27,722 bases of DNA from positions 1-27,722 of the forward strand of contig CAKTDV010000028.1 of NCBI GenBank assembly GCA_934546745.1, read 5' to 3'. This DNA comes from an uncultured Desulfovibrio sp. (lineage in GTDB: Bacteria > Desulfobacterota > Desulfovibrionia > Desulfovibrionales > Desulfovibrionaceae). Below the pieces are notes generated by a model. That model worked only from the letters and a program-made list of their open reading frames with translations, did no database searches and was not told the DNA's origin. Below, piece by piece: positions 1-7,777 of this stretch. Each line of letters opens with the position of its first letter. Within the stretch, counting starts at the first letter, position 1. A program made the position numbers and the translations under genes.

Positions 1-81
1 ATCTCAAACGGTGGCGAGGTATTGCTACCAGATATGCGAAGAAGCTCACTTCGTTTGAGGCTGCCGTACAAATCCGCCTAG
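1..81 (+). CDS. 3' end of an unrecognised ORF entering from the left edge
   Basis: Frame 1 is open from the first base to a TAG at 79-81, giving a 26-residue tail that ends in LRLPYKSA. I do not recognise it. What supports it is that the relaxase-primase homology on the opposite strand stops abruptly just here (about position 82), so something different begins to the left. It could be the C-terminus of a transposase or other inserted gene, or chance. An 8-bp inverted repeat (CTCAAACG at 3-10, CGTTTGAG at 52-59) lies inside it and may be coincidental. Confidence 0.2.
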   Translation: MSNGGEVLLPDMRRSSLRLRLPYKSA

Positions 82-1732
82 GAATGGTCAGCAGACATTG
101 GTAATTGCCCGGTGAGCTTTCCAGCACCACGGCGGGCCGGAAGCCATCCTCCTGTAACTTCTTCAAACTCTCGCGGGTCATGTCGTCAATGAGGATGTGA
201 TGCCGATCATCCGATAGCGGCGTGTAGTAGATATTTTCTCCGCGCCGCTGGAAACGCAGCATTTCCGGCATGTGAGCCTCCAGCTCGTCCGGGGAAAAAC
301 CTCTGTCATGCCGCCTTTCTTGTCCAGAATGAAGGTCTTTTTACTGCCGTCCTCGTCCATCCTGATGCAGGTCACGCGGTAGCGTTCCGCATTGACCGCT
401 TCGGCATATTTTCTGAAATCCTCAAGTTCGCGCATGGCCTCCTCTCCCTGTGCTGCCCGCTGTGGGGCGGGCGGGGTGTGTCTCGCCTGTTCCAAGGCCG
501 CACGGTGTCGCCAACGCTCGGCCTGTCGGGACAACCCTTGCGCCCGTAACTAGGTTTCAAAACGCGGCTTGCCACCACGCGCCTTTTTCCGGCCAGAACG
601 CAAAGAAAGCCGTTCCGCTCTCTGCTGCATCATCAAGCAATGGCGGGCGATATTCAGCACCGGCAAGCCGTATTTCGCCAGACGAGAAAGTGCCCCTTTT
701 CGCTCGATCCTGTGCCGTTCCTTCATCTGGGCAAGCTCGGCGTTCTGCGCTGTTCCCGCTTTGTCCGGCGCTCCGGCAAACGCCTCCTGATACGCCTTCC
801 ACTCTTTGAGATTGACGGAACTTACCGGCTCCGGGGCAATCTTTCCCTGATCATCTGGGTACGCTCCTTCCTCAAAATCCCCCAATCGCTTGCAGAGCTT
901 TCCCATGCTGAAGGCTCGATCCACGGAAGATGCCTTCACGGCAATGTCCCCCACAAAAATGATGGCTCCGGAACCTGTTTTCTCGAAACGCAAACCGACT
1001 CCCGCCAGCTTTTCATGCAACTCGGCCCACGATTTTGCTCTCTTGATGATGGCGTGCCCGCGTTCCTGCGCGATGCGCTGGGCGGATTTTTTGCCGGTGC
1101 CGTGTTCAAAATCCAGCGCGTCCTGCTTCGGTTTTATCTCGCGGCCCGTTCTTCTTCGCGACAGCTCCCCGTCTTCCAGTACGGCGTACAGGGAACTTTC
1201 TTCACTGGCCCATCCCTGTTTATGCTCAACGAACGCCACAATTTTATGCGCCTCGCAGATGTCCAGTCCGTTGAACGGAAGCACGACTTTCCCTGTTTCC
1301 GGGTTCATCCTTTTGACCGCGATATGCAGGTGATAATTGTCCGTGCATAGTGCAGGCCATACACAGTCTGATGTCCGGTCAGCTCCATTTTTTCAAGGGA
1401 CAGATCCACCACTTCCTCAGACTGTTCCCGCGTGGGCTGTTCCCCTTCCTGCCAGGAAAATATCCAATGGCTAACCGGCATTCTGCTGTGCGCCGACTCC
1501 CTTGCCAGCGCGATCATTTCTGTTTTTGCCCCACATGTGTGAAGGACAAAAAATTCCTCCCGCCCGCACATTCGATTTTTTCCTGTGGCTTTTTGTTGTG
1601 GGGGAAACGGATGTAATCCACCAAATCGCTTATCTGCCACGTCTTGGGCTTGTCAGACGCGGAATCCGGAGAAGCCGCAGGGGAAATACCCGCCCGCCCT
1701 GTGGGCAGACCCAGAGGCCGCGAGGCCGTCAA
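82..1732 (-). pseudogene. Broken mobilisation relaxase (VirD2/MobA-like) with RepB-like primase tail
   Basis: Stitching minus-strand frames gives one protein of about 550 residues. A relaxase N-terminus (ISDLVDYIRFPHNK, GGRNFL, then MIALARESAHS and HWIFSWQ) leads to motif III, which reads LHYATDNYHLHIAV with its metal-binding His pair. A linker region follows (residues coded by about 1308-550), then a primase-like domain (RYRVTCIRMDEDG, HHILIDDMT, PGNYQCLLTIP). Such proteins nick the transfer origin of a mobilisable element. Lesions: one base lost in an A-run (plus-strand T-run 1523-1527); one base lost inside motif III (about 1344-1348); an amber codon at 550-552 where the family normally has Trp; one base lost at the C pair 300-301; and family similarity ends near 82. 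The start is uncertain; TTG at 1732 opens the frame. The lesions suggest a dead gene, but three of the four are homopolymer- or doublet-type single-base losses that could be sequencing errors. Confidence 0.8.
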
Positions 1733-1865
1733 GGTAAAATCCTTTGCCTTGCCTGTCAGTCTGAATCAGCGCCTGCGCCGTTTCGCATTTGAGCGGGAAT
1801 GCTCGGAAGTAGACGTGGTGCGGGCCGCGCTGGAACGTTACCTTGATGCGCAGGAGGATAAGTAA
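1644..1865 (+). CDS. Small ribbon-helix-helix DNA-binding protein, probable mobilisation/plasmid accessory
   Basis: 73 residues from a TTG start. Residues about 31-37 (VKSFALP) read as the DNA-contacting beta strand, 40-51 and 55-68 as the two helices (SEVDVVRAALERYL), the normal ribbon-helix-helix order. The N-terminal 25 residues are Gly/Pro/Arg-rich (RPVGRPRGRE) and could form a basic arm. No ATG is available and no convincing ribosome binding site precedes the TTG, so the start could be the TTG at 1650 or the GTG at 1701. The gene runs over the 5' end of the relaxase on the other strand. RHH proteins next to relaxases are typically MobC-like accessory factors or autorepressors that bind the transfer-origin/promoter region; that role is inference from context. 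The 3' end lies 20 bp from the convergent TIR gene. Confidence 0.6.
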   Translation: MGLSDAESGEAAGEIPARPVGRPRGREAVKVKSFALPVSLNQRLRRFAFERECSEVDVVRAALERYLDAQEDK

Positions 1866-1885
1866 CAGCGGAAGATGCTGCCGCG

Positions 1886-2872
1886 CTAGCCCGCTGAAAT
1901 TTTGACGTTGCTGATGGTGAATGCCCCCTGATCTTTCAGGTAAGCGGATGGAGGAAGAACAAAGCAAATTTCAGATACGGATTCCAGTGCGGCGTACTGC
2001 ATTTCCTTGAGTTTTATATCGACCTTGGTTGTTCCGCGCTGCAGAGGAATTGTCTCCCTGTATAAAATATCCTTGACATCTCTATACTTGATTTCCACTT
2101 TTATTTTCGAAAGACTGCCTGTGTTATTCTCAATATCAAAATGGAGACGTGCGCCTTCGCTATTTTTAGCCAATGCAAAGAGATCTATTTTATCTATATA
2201 TTTGAAAACAAAAGAGAGAAAAGCAGGATAGTTTGCACTATCTGGAAATGGTTTTGCATTAAAGCTGATCGTATAGCTATTTTTGTTGCTGGTATAGCTC
2301 AAATAATCGCCATCTTCACCGGGAACATTGCCCGATTTGCAAACAAGAAGCTTCGCCTTGGCTGCTATGTCAAGATTTCCAATCTCAATCGCTGTTATCG
2401 ATTCTATAAAGTGAGAGAGATGTCTGTTCAAACCGGAAGGACAGAACAACTTTTGAGAAAAGGAAAGAGATTCTATATATTCCCTCATATCCTGCATATC
2501 ATCAAGAGAAGCTACCTGCAAAAATGCCAAAGGGGTTCCCGCCAGAGCTTCTTCTTTTCTCACTGGAGCAACCGCCAAGGGGTAGATATAGGCTTTTTCG
2601 CCACCCCTCCTGTTGTACAGGCAGGCACAGGAGAATCCAAGCTCTATCATGCAAAAACGGCTTTCATAATAGTGAGGAGAAAGCAGGGGAATAAACGCAT
2701 CAGATTCTTGAAGCTCTTTTAAAAGTACCTCTATAAAATTTTGCCCAGGCTTGATAATGCCTTTCTCTGAGGAACAGATTACTTCTATCTCGTTGTTAAT
2801 ACTTTCCAGAAAAGAGGCCAGCGCTTTTGCAAGCTCTTTGTCTTTACTTGAGTGGCTGAGAAAAATTTTCAT
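1886..2872 (-). CDS. TIR-domain protein with C-terminal beta-rich domain
   Basis: 328 residues. Residues 1 to about 140 form a TIR fold: the box-1 strand KIFLSHSSKD at 2-11, the loop SSEKGIIKPGQNF at 34-46, the strand DAFIPLLSPHY, and CMIELGF at 74-80, where Glu77 sits where the NADase glutamate of bacterial TIR enzymes is found. Residues about 180-328 are beta-rich with no segment long enough to span a membrane, and may be a carbohydrate-binding-like or sensor sandwich; I cannot name the family. The ATG at 2872 has AAAGGG about 7 nt upstream. Bacterial TIR proteins cleave NAD+ or make cyclic ADP-ribose signals, often in antiphage defence; defence here is inference, supported by the neighbouring mobilisation remnants and lower GC. 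No obvious partner (Argonaute, ThsA-like, SIR2) is adjacent, so it may act alone or be a cytoplasmic or secreted effector. Confidence 0.8.
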   Translation of the reverse strand: MKIFLSHSSKDKELAKALASFLESINNEIEVICSSEKGIIKPGQNFIEVLLKELQESDAFIPLLSPHYYESRFCMIELGFSCACLYNRRGGEKAYIYPLAVAPVRKEEALAGTPLAFLQVASLDDMQDMREYIESLSFSQKLFCPSGLNRHLSHFIESITAIEIGNLDIAAKAKLLVCKSGNVPGEDGDYLSYTSNKNSYTISFNAKPFPDSANYPAFLSFVFKYIDKIDLFALAKNSEGARLHFDIENNTGSLSKIKVEIKYRDVKDILYRETIPLQRGTTKVDIKLKEMQYAALESVSEICFVLPPSAYLKDQGAFTISNVKISAG

Positions 2873-3478
2873 GCTGACACCCTTTGCTGTAAAGAGGGGG
2901 AGGGGTGGATGGTGGAGCTAGCGTCACCTCAAAATAGCCCATTTGGGGGAAAAAGAAAAGCCGCGTTCTCCCAGAGAGATACATGGCGGGAGAATCTTCC
3001 CCCCCCCATATTTTATATAAAAAAATAAGTATATAAAAATAGTAAAATATAAAAACAGGAACATCCCCCTTCCCCGCCGTCCCCCCCTTCCCGGCCAAAC
3101 ACCAGCGTTTTTCCCGTTCCCGGAGCGGCGTTTTTTTCCACCGATCGGAGGAAAAACGCGGCCCCGTCGCCCCGAATTGACCGCGAATCAGGCGCATTTT
3201 CAAAAAAATTTGCCATCATGTGAAAAAATTTACCCGCACAAACTCTCAAGGAATTTCGGAGGGATAGAGAAACATGAAAACCTACTGAATTACTCTGAAA
3301 TGACGCTGTTTTTCACACAAAAATCAGGATAATTGCTGGAAAACATTCTTCTTTTCACTGCCATGAAAGCTGTGGAGGTAACGGCGCCTCCCCCCTTGTT
3401 TTTCCTGAAAAGGGCCTGTAGGAGGGAGAAAAAAGCACCGTTCAAAGCGAGTATTCCGTTCCGCGAAAGGAGCCCTGT
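2873..3478. other. 606-bp intergenic region between divergent TIR and adhesin genes
   Basis: I see no convincing gene here. The region holds a run of nine C at 2999-3007, a strongly AT-rich stretch at about 3008-3057 with TATA-like hexamers on both strands, further C- and T-runs at 3064-3137, and imperfect inverted repeats (TTCTCCC 2966-2972 with GGGAGAA 2988-2994; GCGTTTTT 3128-3135 with AAAAACGC 3152-3159). It must carry the promoters for both genes; I could not fix a -10/-35 pair with confidence. The homopolymers in a promoter region could permit slippage-based expression changes, which is speculation. Confidence 0.5.
3467..3472 (+). promoter_or_regulatory. Ribosome binding site of the giant adhesin
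   Basis: AAGGAG lies six bases before the ATG at 3479. It is a near-consensus Shine-Dalgarno sequence and settles the start, which is then followed by a residue pattern without a Sec signal peptide. Confidence 0.75.
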
Positions 3479-6400
3479 ATGCCGGAGACAACGCGCCCAT
3501 TTGCTGAAGACGTGCTGGCCAGCGCACACGCAGCCCCCATGAGCAATACCCTTGTGCAGCTTCCCCAGACGCCCACGCAGACGCCCGACTATGGTGGCCC
3601 CATATTGCCTACGCAGGTGCTTGCCAATGCCTACCCTCTTGGCCAATGGCTCCCTGAAGACAATGACAATGCCCAGCATACCGACGGCGCCTACACGCCG
3701 GGAGCCGGGCAGACGCCGCCCTCTTCCCTTGGCGCACCCATTTCCATTGCCCTTTCTCCCGCCTCGCTCGTACCCGGTATGGTACCATCCACCAATGACG
3801 GCTATCTATCTTCCGTCACGCTGGCCGCTGGATATTTGGACATGAATACGGGAGGCTTCACCTCCATCGCAGGCAGCTACTATATTCAGGACGGCACCGA
3901 ACTCACCAACGGTATGGTGCTGCAGGACTACGCCGGTAATGTCTACAATATCGTCATATTTTCCGGGGCGCTTATCATTGGCATAAACAGCGCGGCATCC
4001 ACATGGAAGCCCGTAGATCTTTCCCAGCTTGGGCTGGTGTTCCGGCCGGACACGCCCAATTCGGATCAGGATATTTTTCTCAGTACCTCCATCGTGACAA
4101 CGCACGCGCTGGGCGCATCCACCACCAGGACGGCGATGGGACATATCGCTGTGGACGCCGTGGCGGACAAGCCGGAATACGAGGGCGGGGCCTTGGCGGA
4201 AACCGTGCTCGGCCCGAAAGACAACAGTACGCTTTCCCCCTCGGAAGTCCGTTACGAAAACGGCAAGGCCGTGCAGACCATCAGCGGCGAACTCCCGGCG
4301 GAGGGCGACGTTGTCGCGCTTTCTCTGGGCAGCGTCACCTTTGACGACTATCTGGACGGATCGGAAAAGCATTTTCTGCTCATCGCGGCGGACAGTTCGC
4401 TGCGAAACTGGGACGTCGATCTTGCTAAACTCGCCAAGGACACGAGCGGCATGTTCAGCCTGCCCGCGTCCGGCGTGCCGGAAACGATCTGGCTTGACGC
4501 CGCCAATCAGAAGGCCACGCCAGGCGCGCCCGGCGCGAAGGAATACATCAGAATCGACATCAGTAACGACTATCTGGCGGCGCACGGCGGCAAGGCGGAC
4601 ATGCGCCTTCCCATCCACATGTCCGGCGGAACGGCAAGCGGCGTCTACAGCTTTGACGCCAAGGTTTGCGCGGAGGAAACGCCCACGGTCTCGGCGTTTG
4701 AACAGGAAATCGACACGGGCAACAACTTTGCCGTGACGGATATTGAAGAGGTCAGGGTCAACGTCCAGAGCCTTGAGACAACGGTGACGATTTCCACGGG
4801 CTGGGCCTACGAGAGCGGCGCGGAAGCGGGCGGAACGGGCAACCCCGACGCCGATCCCGCCGGTACGGGCATGGCCGCTGGTCAGGACACACGGACGTTT
4901 CAGGGCCTTCCCGCTTCCGCCGCGCCCATCACGCTGGAAGTCAGCATGGGGGACGGCGAAAGCCTCGGCCAGTGGATTACCCTGAGCTATGCCGCCGGTC
5001 TTGGCGACATCTACCTCAACGGGGCAAAGGTCAATTCCGTCAGCGGCACGACCGCCTTTGTAACCCTGCCTTCCAGCGCCGTCAAAGACGGCCAGCTGAC
5101 AGCCTGGTTTGTTCCCAATCCGGCCTCGGATGCCGACGCGGACGTTTCCCTGCATTACGAGTTCAGCATTGTCAAGGGCACGGGCGGCGATGCCAAAACT
5201 TTCCATGCCGTTGGCGACATGCCCATCGTCATTGACGCCGTGGCCGATCCCGCTACCCTGACGCTGACACCGGCCGGTGAGGCCCCGGAAACGGACGGCT
5301 TCACCCTGGATTGCACGCTGGAGATCGGCGCGGACAGCGCGGAAACGCACTATGTCATCATTGCCAACCCGGACGGCCAGCTTGCCCTTGACGATCTCGG
5401 CGCGCTGGCGGCGCATCTGACGCCGGTACCCCTGAGCGAGCTGCGCGCCTTTGAGAATACCGATCCAGCGGTGGGGCGGCATTTCGACGGCATTGGCGCT
5501 GACGACATCATCCTGCGCATCGACAATCCGGCGGGGCTGGACAGCGATGGCGACGGTACGATCTCGCTGCGTCTGCCCTTTACCGTGGCGGACAGAACCG
5601 CCGCCGGGGAAAGCCTTGAGGCGCGGATAACCGCCGTGACGGTGGAAGGCGGCGGCAACAATCCCGCCAACTGGGATCAGAGCCAGGATAAGGAATACGA
5701 CGTTGCCAACAACATCGCCGTCAGCGAGGAGAGCGTCACCGTGCATCTCGCCCAGGGCGGCGCGGCGATCAGCGTCCCCGGCCCCGTCCATGAGGGCGAT
5801 CAGCCAAGGCAGCACCTTGGCGACGCCAGCCCGGCCTGGGGAACGCCCGTCAGCATCACCCCGGAGGACGCCTTTGAGGCGGTGCGCGATATCTCCTTTA
5901 CCCTGACCACGGCGGACAGTTCTCCCGTGGACGGCGCCATGTCCTTCGGCCTTGGCGCGGACTACACGCTGGTGCCCCAAGGCGGCAGCCTGCGCTTCAG
6001 CGCCGAGGACGGCCCCGATGGGGCGCTGTACACCGGTGTGGACATTCTCGACGCCAGCGGCGCGACCATCAGGAGCTATGCCTTTTCTCCGGCGGCCACA
6101 CTGGAGGCGCTTGCCGCGCGCGGCGAGGCGTCCGGCCTGCGGTTCCTGCCGTCCGGCGACAATGACGCCGACGTGCTGGTCAGCATGAGCGCCAGAATAA
6201 CGGACACGCGCTCCGGCGACACCGTTACCAGAAACGATCTTCCCTCCGTGACCATTGTGCGCGACGCCGTGGCCGACAAGCCGGAGAATGCCGCATCCTC
6301 CGTCGCGACGCCGAATGGGCAGAGCGCCGTTGTGGCGGGTGCCCCGGTGACGGTGAACATCACGGCGACGTTTGGCGATACGGCGGACGGTTCCGAAACG

Positions 6401-7777
6401 CACTATCTTTTCATCAGCCGGGACTATCTGGACACCGTGACCCTTCCCGGTTCGCTGGCGGGATCGCTGACCCTGCTCAATGCCGATCAGGCCAACGAGG
6501 TCTGCGCCCGCATCGACGGCCCCGGCGGCATTCCCGGCGCGTCGGCGGACGGCTATTTTGTCATCGGCGTGGCGTCCTCCGCGCTTGCACAGGACGGCAC
6601 GCTGACCCTGCCGCTGGAAGCCGCCCTGCGTCAGGACATTCCCAGCGACGGCAGCGCGCGGATCGACATCCGGGCCGTGGCCGTGGAGCACGAGGGCTTT
6701 CTTACCGGCAGGGACATCGACGGCGATGCGGAGCCGGACGCGGGCAACAACGTCGCCGTGACAGAGGCCCCGGCGGAACTCGTCTGGGCGACGCTGGAAA
6801 ACGTCTTTACCATCAGCGCGACGCCCGCCTCTGAAAACGATCAGCCCCGGCAGCATACGGGCAACCAGACCCCGGCGGGCGGCGCGCCCATCCGCATCAC
6901 GCCGCAGGATGGCAGCGAAGTCTTCGATATGCTGACGGTCAGCTATGCGGGAGAGGACGGCAAGCCAGCCTCCGGCAGCCTTGTGCTGACCCTTGACGGC
7001 AACACCCTGACCATTCCCTCCGGGACGGCGCTGACCTTCAGCTACGCCAGCGCCACGAGCGCGCTCTGCACCGCCGTAAGCTGGACGGATGCCAGCGGGA
7101 CGCCACAGACGCTGACCGTCCCCAACCTGACGCTGGATCAGCTGACAGCGAGGGCCCTGCGCTATGTGCCGGACGCCACGGGCAACGACAGCGACACCGA
7201 TGTGACCCTGACCTTCTCGGGAACGACGCGGGAAACGGAAAGCGGTGAACGCGGCGTCTACGGCCCGCAGTCCGTACAGGTGATTGTGGATGCCGTGGCC
7301 GATAAGCCCACAGGCGCCGTAACGGACTACGACTACGGCGTGGATGCCAATGGCACTGCCTATACCGCCCTGCCGGAAGGCAGTCCGGTTTCCTTTGCCG
7401 TCGATACCACGTTCAGGGATTATGGGGACGGTTCGGAAACGCACTACCTTTTTGTGAACACCAAATACCTTGCGGACGGCAGCCTGCGGCTGCTGGACGG
7501 CGGCCAGCCCTTCACCGGCGGCACGCCGGTAACGGGCGCGGCGCTGGAAGCGCTGCTGGAGCGGATCAACGGCGATCCCGGCGTGATCCCCGGCGCGGAC
7601 GACGCCTATGCCGTCTGGGAGGTGGACGCGGGCTATCTGGCCGCGCATGGCGGCGCGCTCTCCCTGACCGTGACGGGCACGTTGAGGGACGCCGCGTCGC
7701 TTGCGGCCATCGCCCCGGAAAAGGCCTGCTTGACCTGGATGTCAAGGCCGTGGCCGTGGAGTACGACGGCTACCTGA
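3479..7777 (+). CDS. Giant type I-secreted adhesin, N-terminal part (frame broken near 7723)
   Basis: 1432 residues as read, of which the last ~17 are out of frame. Residues 1 to about 220 are unique, Pro/Thr/Gln-rich at the start, with no Sec signal, as expected for a type I substrate. From about 4151 the protein becomes large acidic units, each closing with a VDAVAD-like motif (4151, 5231, 6260, 7286). Each unit has the order ADGSETHYLF, YLAAHGG-like, AVEHEG(F/Y), NNVAVT, EGDQPRQHTG, a beta-rich stretch, then RYVP and a DADV motif. The pattern fits a cell-surface biofilm or host-contact adhesin. At GAA-AAG-GCC (7717-7725) the frame is lost: adding one G or C restores the expected LLDLDVKAVAVEYDGY continuation in the next ORF. 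The two parts are therefore almost certainly one gene of about 5482 codons (3479-19926). Confidence 0.9.
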   Translation: MPETTRPFAEDVLASAHAAPMSNTLVQLPQTPTQTPDYGGPILPTQVLANAYPLGQWLPEDNDNAQHTDGAYTPGAGQTPPSSLGAPISIALSPASLVPGMVPSTNDGYLSSVTLAAGYLDMNTGGFTSIAGSYYIQDGTELTNGMVLQDYAGNVYNIVIFSGALIIGINSAASTWKPVDLSQLGLVFRPDTPNSDQDIFLSTSIVTTHALGASTTRTAMGHIAVDAVADKPEYEGGALAETVLGPKDNSTLSPSEVRYENGKAVQTISGELPAEGDVVALSLGSVTFDDYLDGSEKHFLLIAADSSLRNWDVDLAKLAKDTSGMFSLPASGVPETIWLDAANQKATPGAPGAKEYIRIDISNDYLAAHGGKADMRLPIHMSGGTASGVYSFDAKVCAEETPTVSAFEQEIDTGNNFAVTDIEEVRVNVQSLETTVTISTGWAYESGAEAGGTGNPDADPAGTGMAAGQDTRTFQGLPASAAPITLEVSMGDGESLGQWITLSYAAGLGDIYLNGAKVNSVSGTTAFVTLPSSAVKDGQLTAWFVPNPASDADADVSLHYEFSIVKGTGGDAKTFHAVGDMPIVIDAVADPATLTLTPAGEAPETDGFTLDCTLEIGADSAETHYVIIANPDGQLALDDLGALAAHLTPVPLSELRAFENTDPAVGRHFDGIGADDIILRIDNPAGLDSDGDGTISLRLPFTVADRTAAGESLEARITAVTVEGGGNNPANWDQSQDKEYDVANNIAVSEESVTVHLAQGGAAISVPGPVHEGDQPRQHLGDASPAWGTPVSITPEDAFEAVRDISFTLTTADSSPVDGAMSFGLGADYTLVPQGGSLRFSAEDGPDGALYTGVDILDASGATIRSYAFSPAATLEALAARGEASGLRFLPSGDNDADVLVSMSARITDTRSGDTVTRNDLPSVTIVRDAVADKPENAASSVATPNGQSAVVAGAPVTVNITATFGDTADGSETHYLFISRDYLDTVTLPGSLAGSLTLLNADQANEVCARIDGPGGIPGASADGYFVIGVASSALAQDGTLTLPLEAALRQDIPSDGSARIDIRAVAVEHEGFLTGRDIDGDAEPDAGNNVAVTEAPAELVWATLENVFTISATPASENDQPRQHTGNQTPAGGAPIRITPQDGSEVFDMLTVSYAGEDGKPASGSLVLTLDGNTLTIPSGTALTFSYASATSALCTAVSWTDASGTPQTLTVPNLTLDQLTARALRYVPDATGNDSDTDVTLTFSGTTRETESGERGVYGPQSVQVIVDAVADKPTGAVTDYDYGVDANGTAYTALPEGSPVSFAVDTTFRDYGDGSETHYLFVNTKYLADGSLRLLDGGQPFTGGTPVTGAALEALLERINGDPGVIPGADDAYAVWEVDAGYLAAHGGALSLTVTGTLRDAASLAAIAPEKACLTWMSRPWPWSTTAT

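Noticed and set aside
640..1350. Plus-strand ORF of 236 residues
   Set aside because: It is the antisense shadow of the relaxase, whose minus-strand reading is recognisable.
2844..3249. Minus-strand ORFs of 119 and 78 residues in the TIR-adhesin intergenic region
   Set aside because: They run through C/A homopolymers and AT-rich sequence, have no family features and no good ribosome binding site.
7717..7725. Programmed -1 frameshift in the adhesin
   Set aside because: The sequence does not match the X-XXY-YYZ slippery pattern, and the local lesion is of the same type as other homopolymer or doublet losses in the window.
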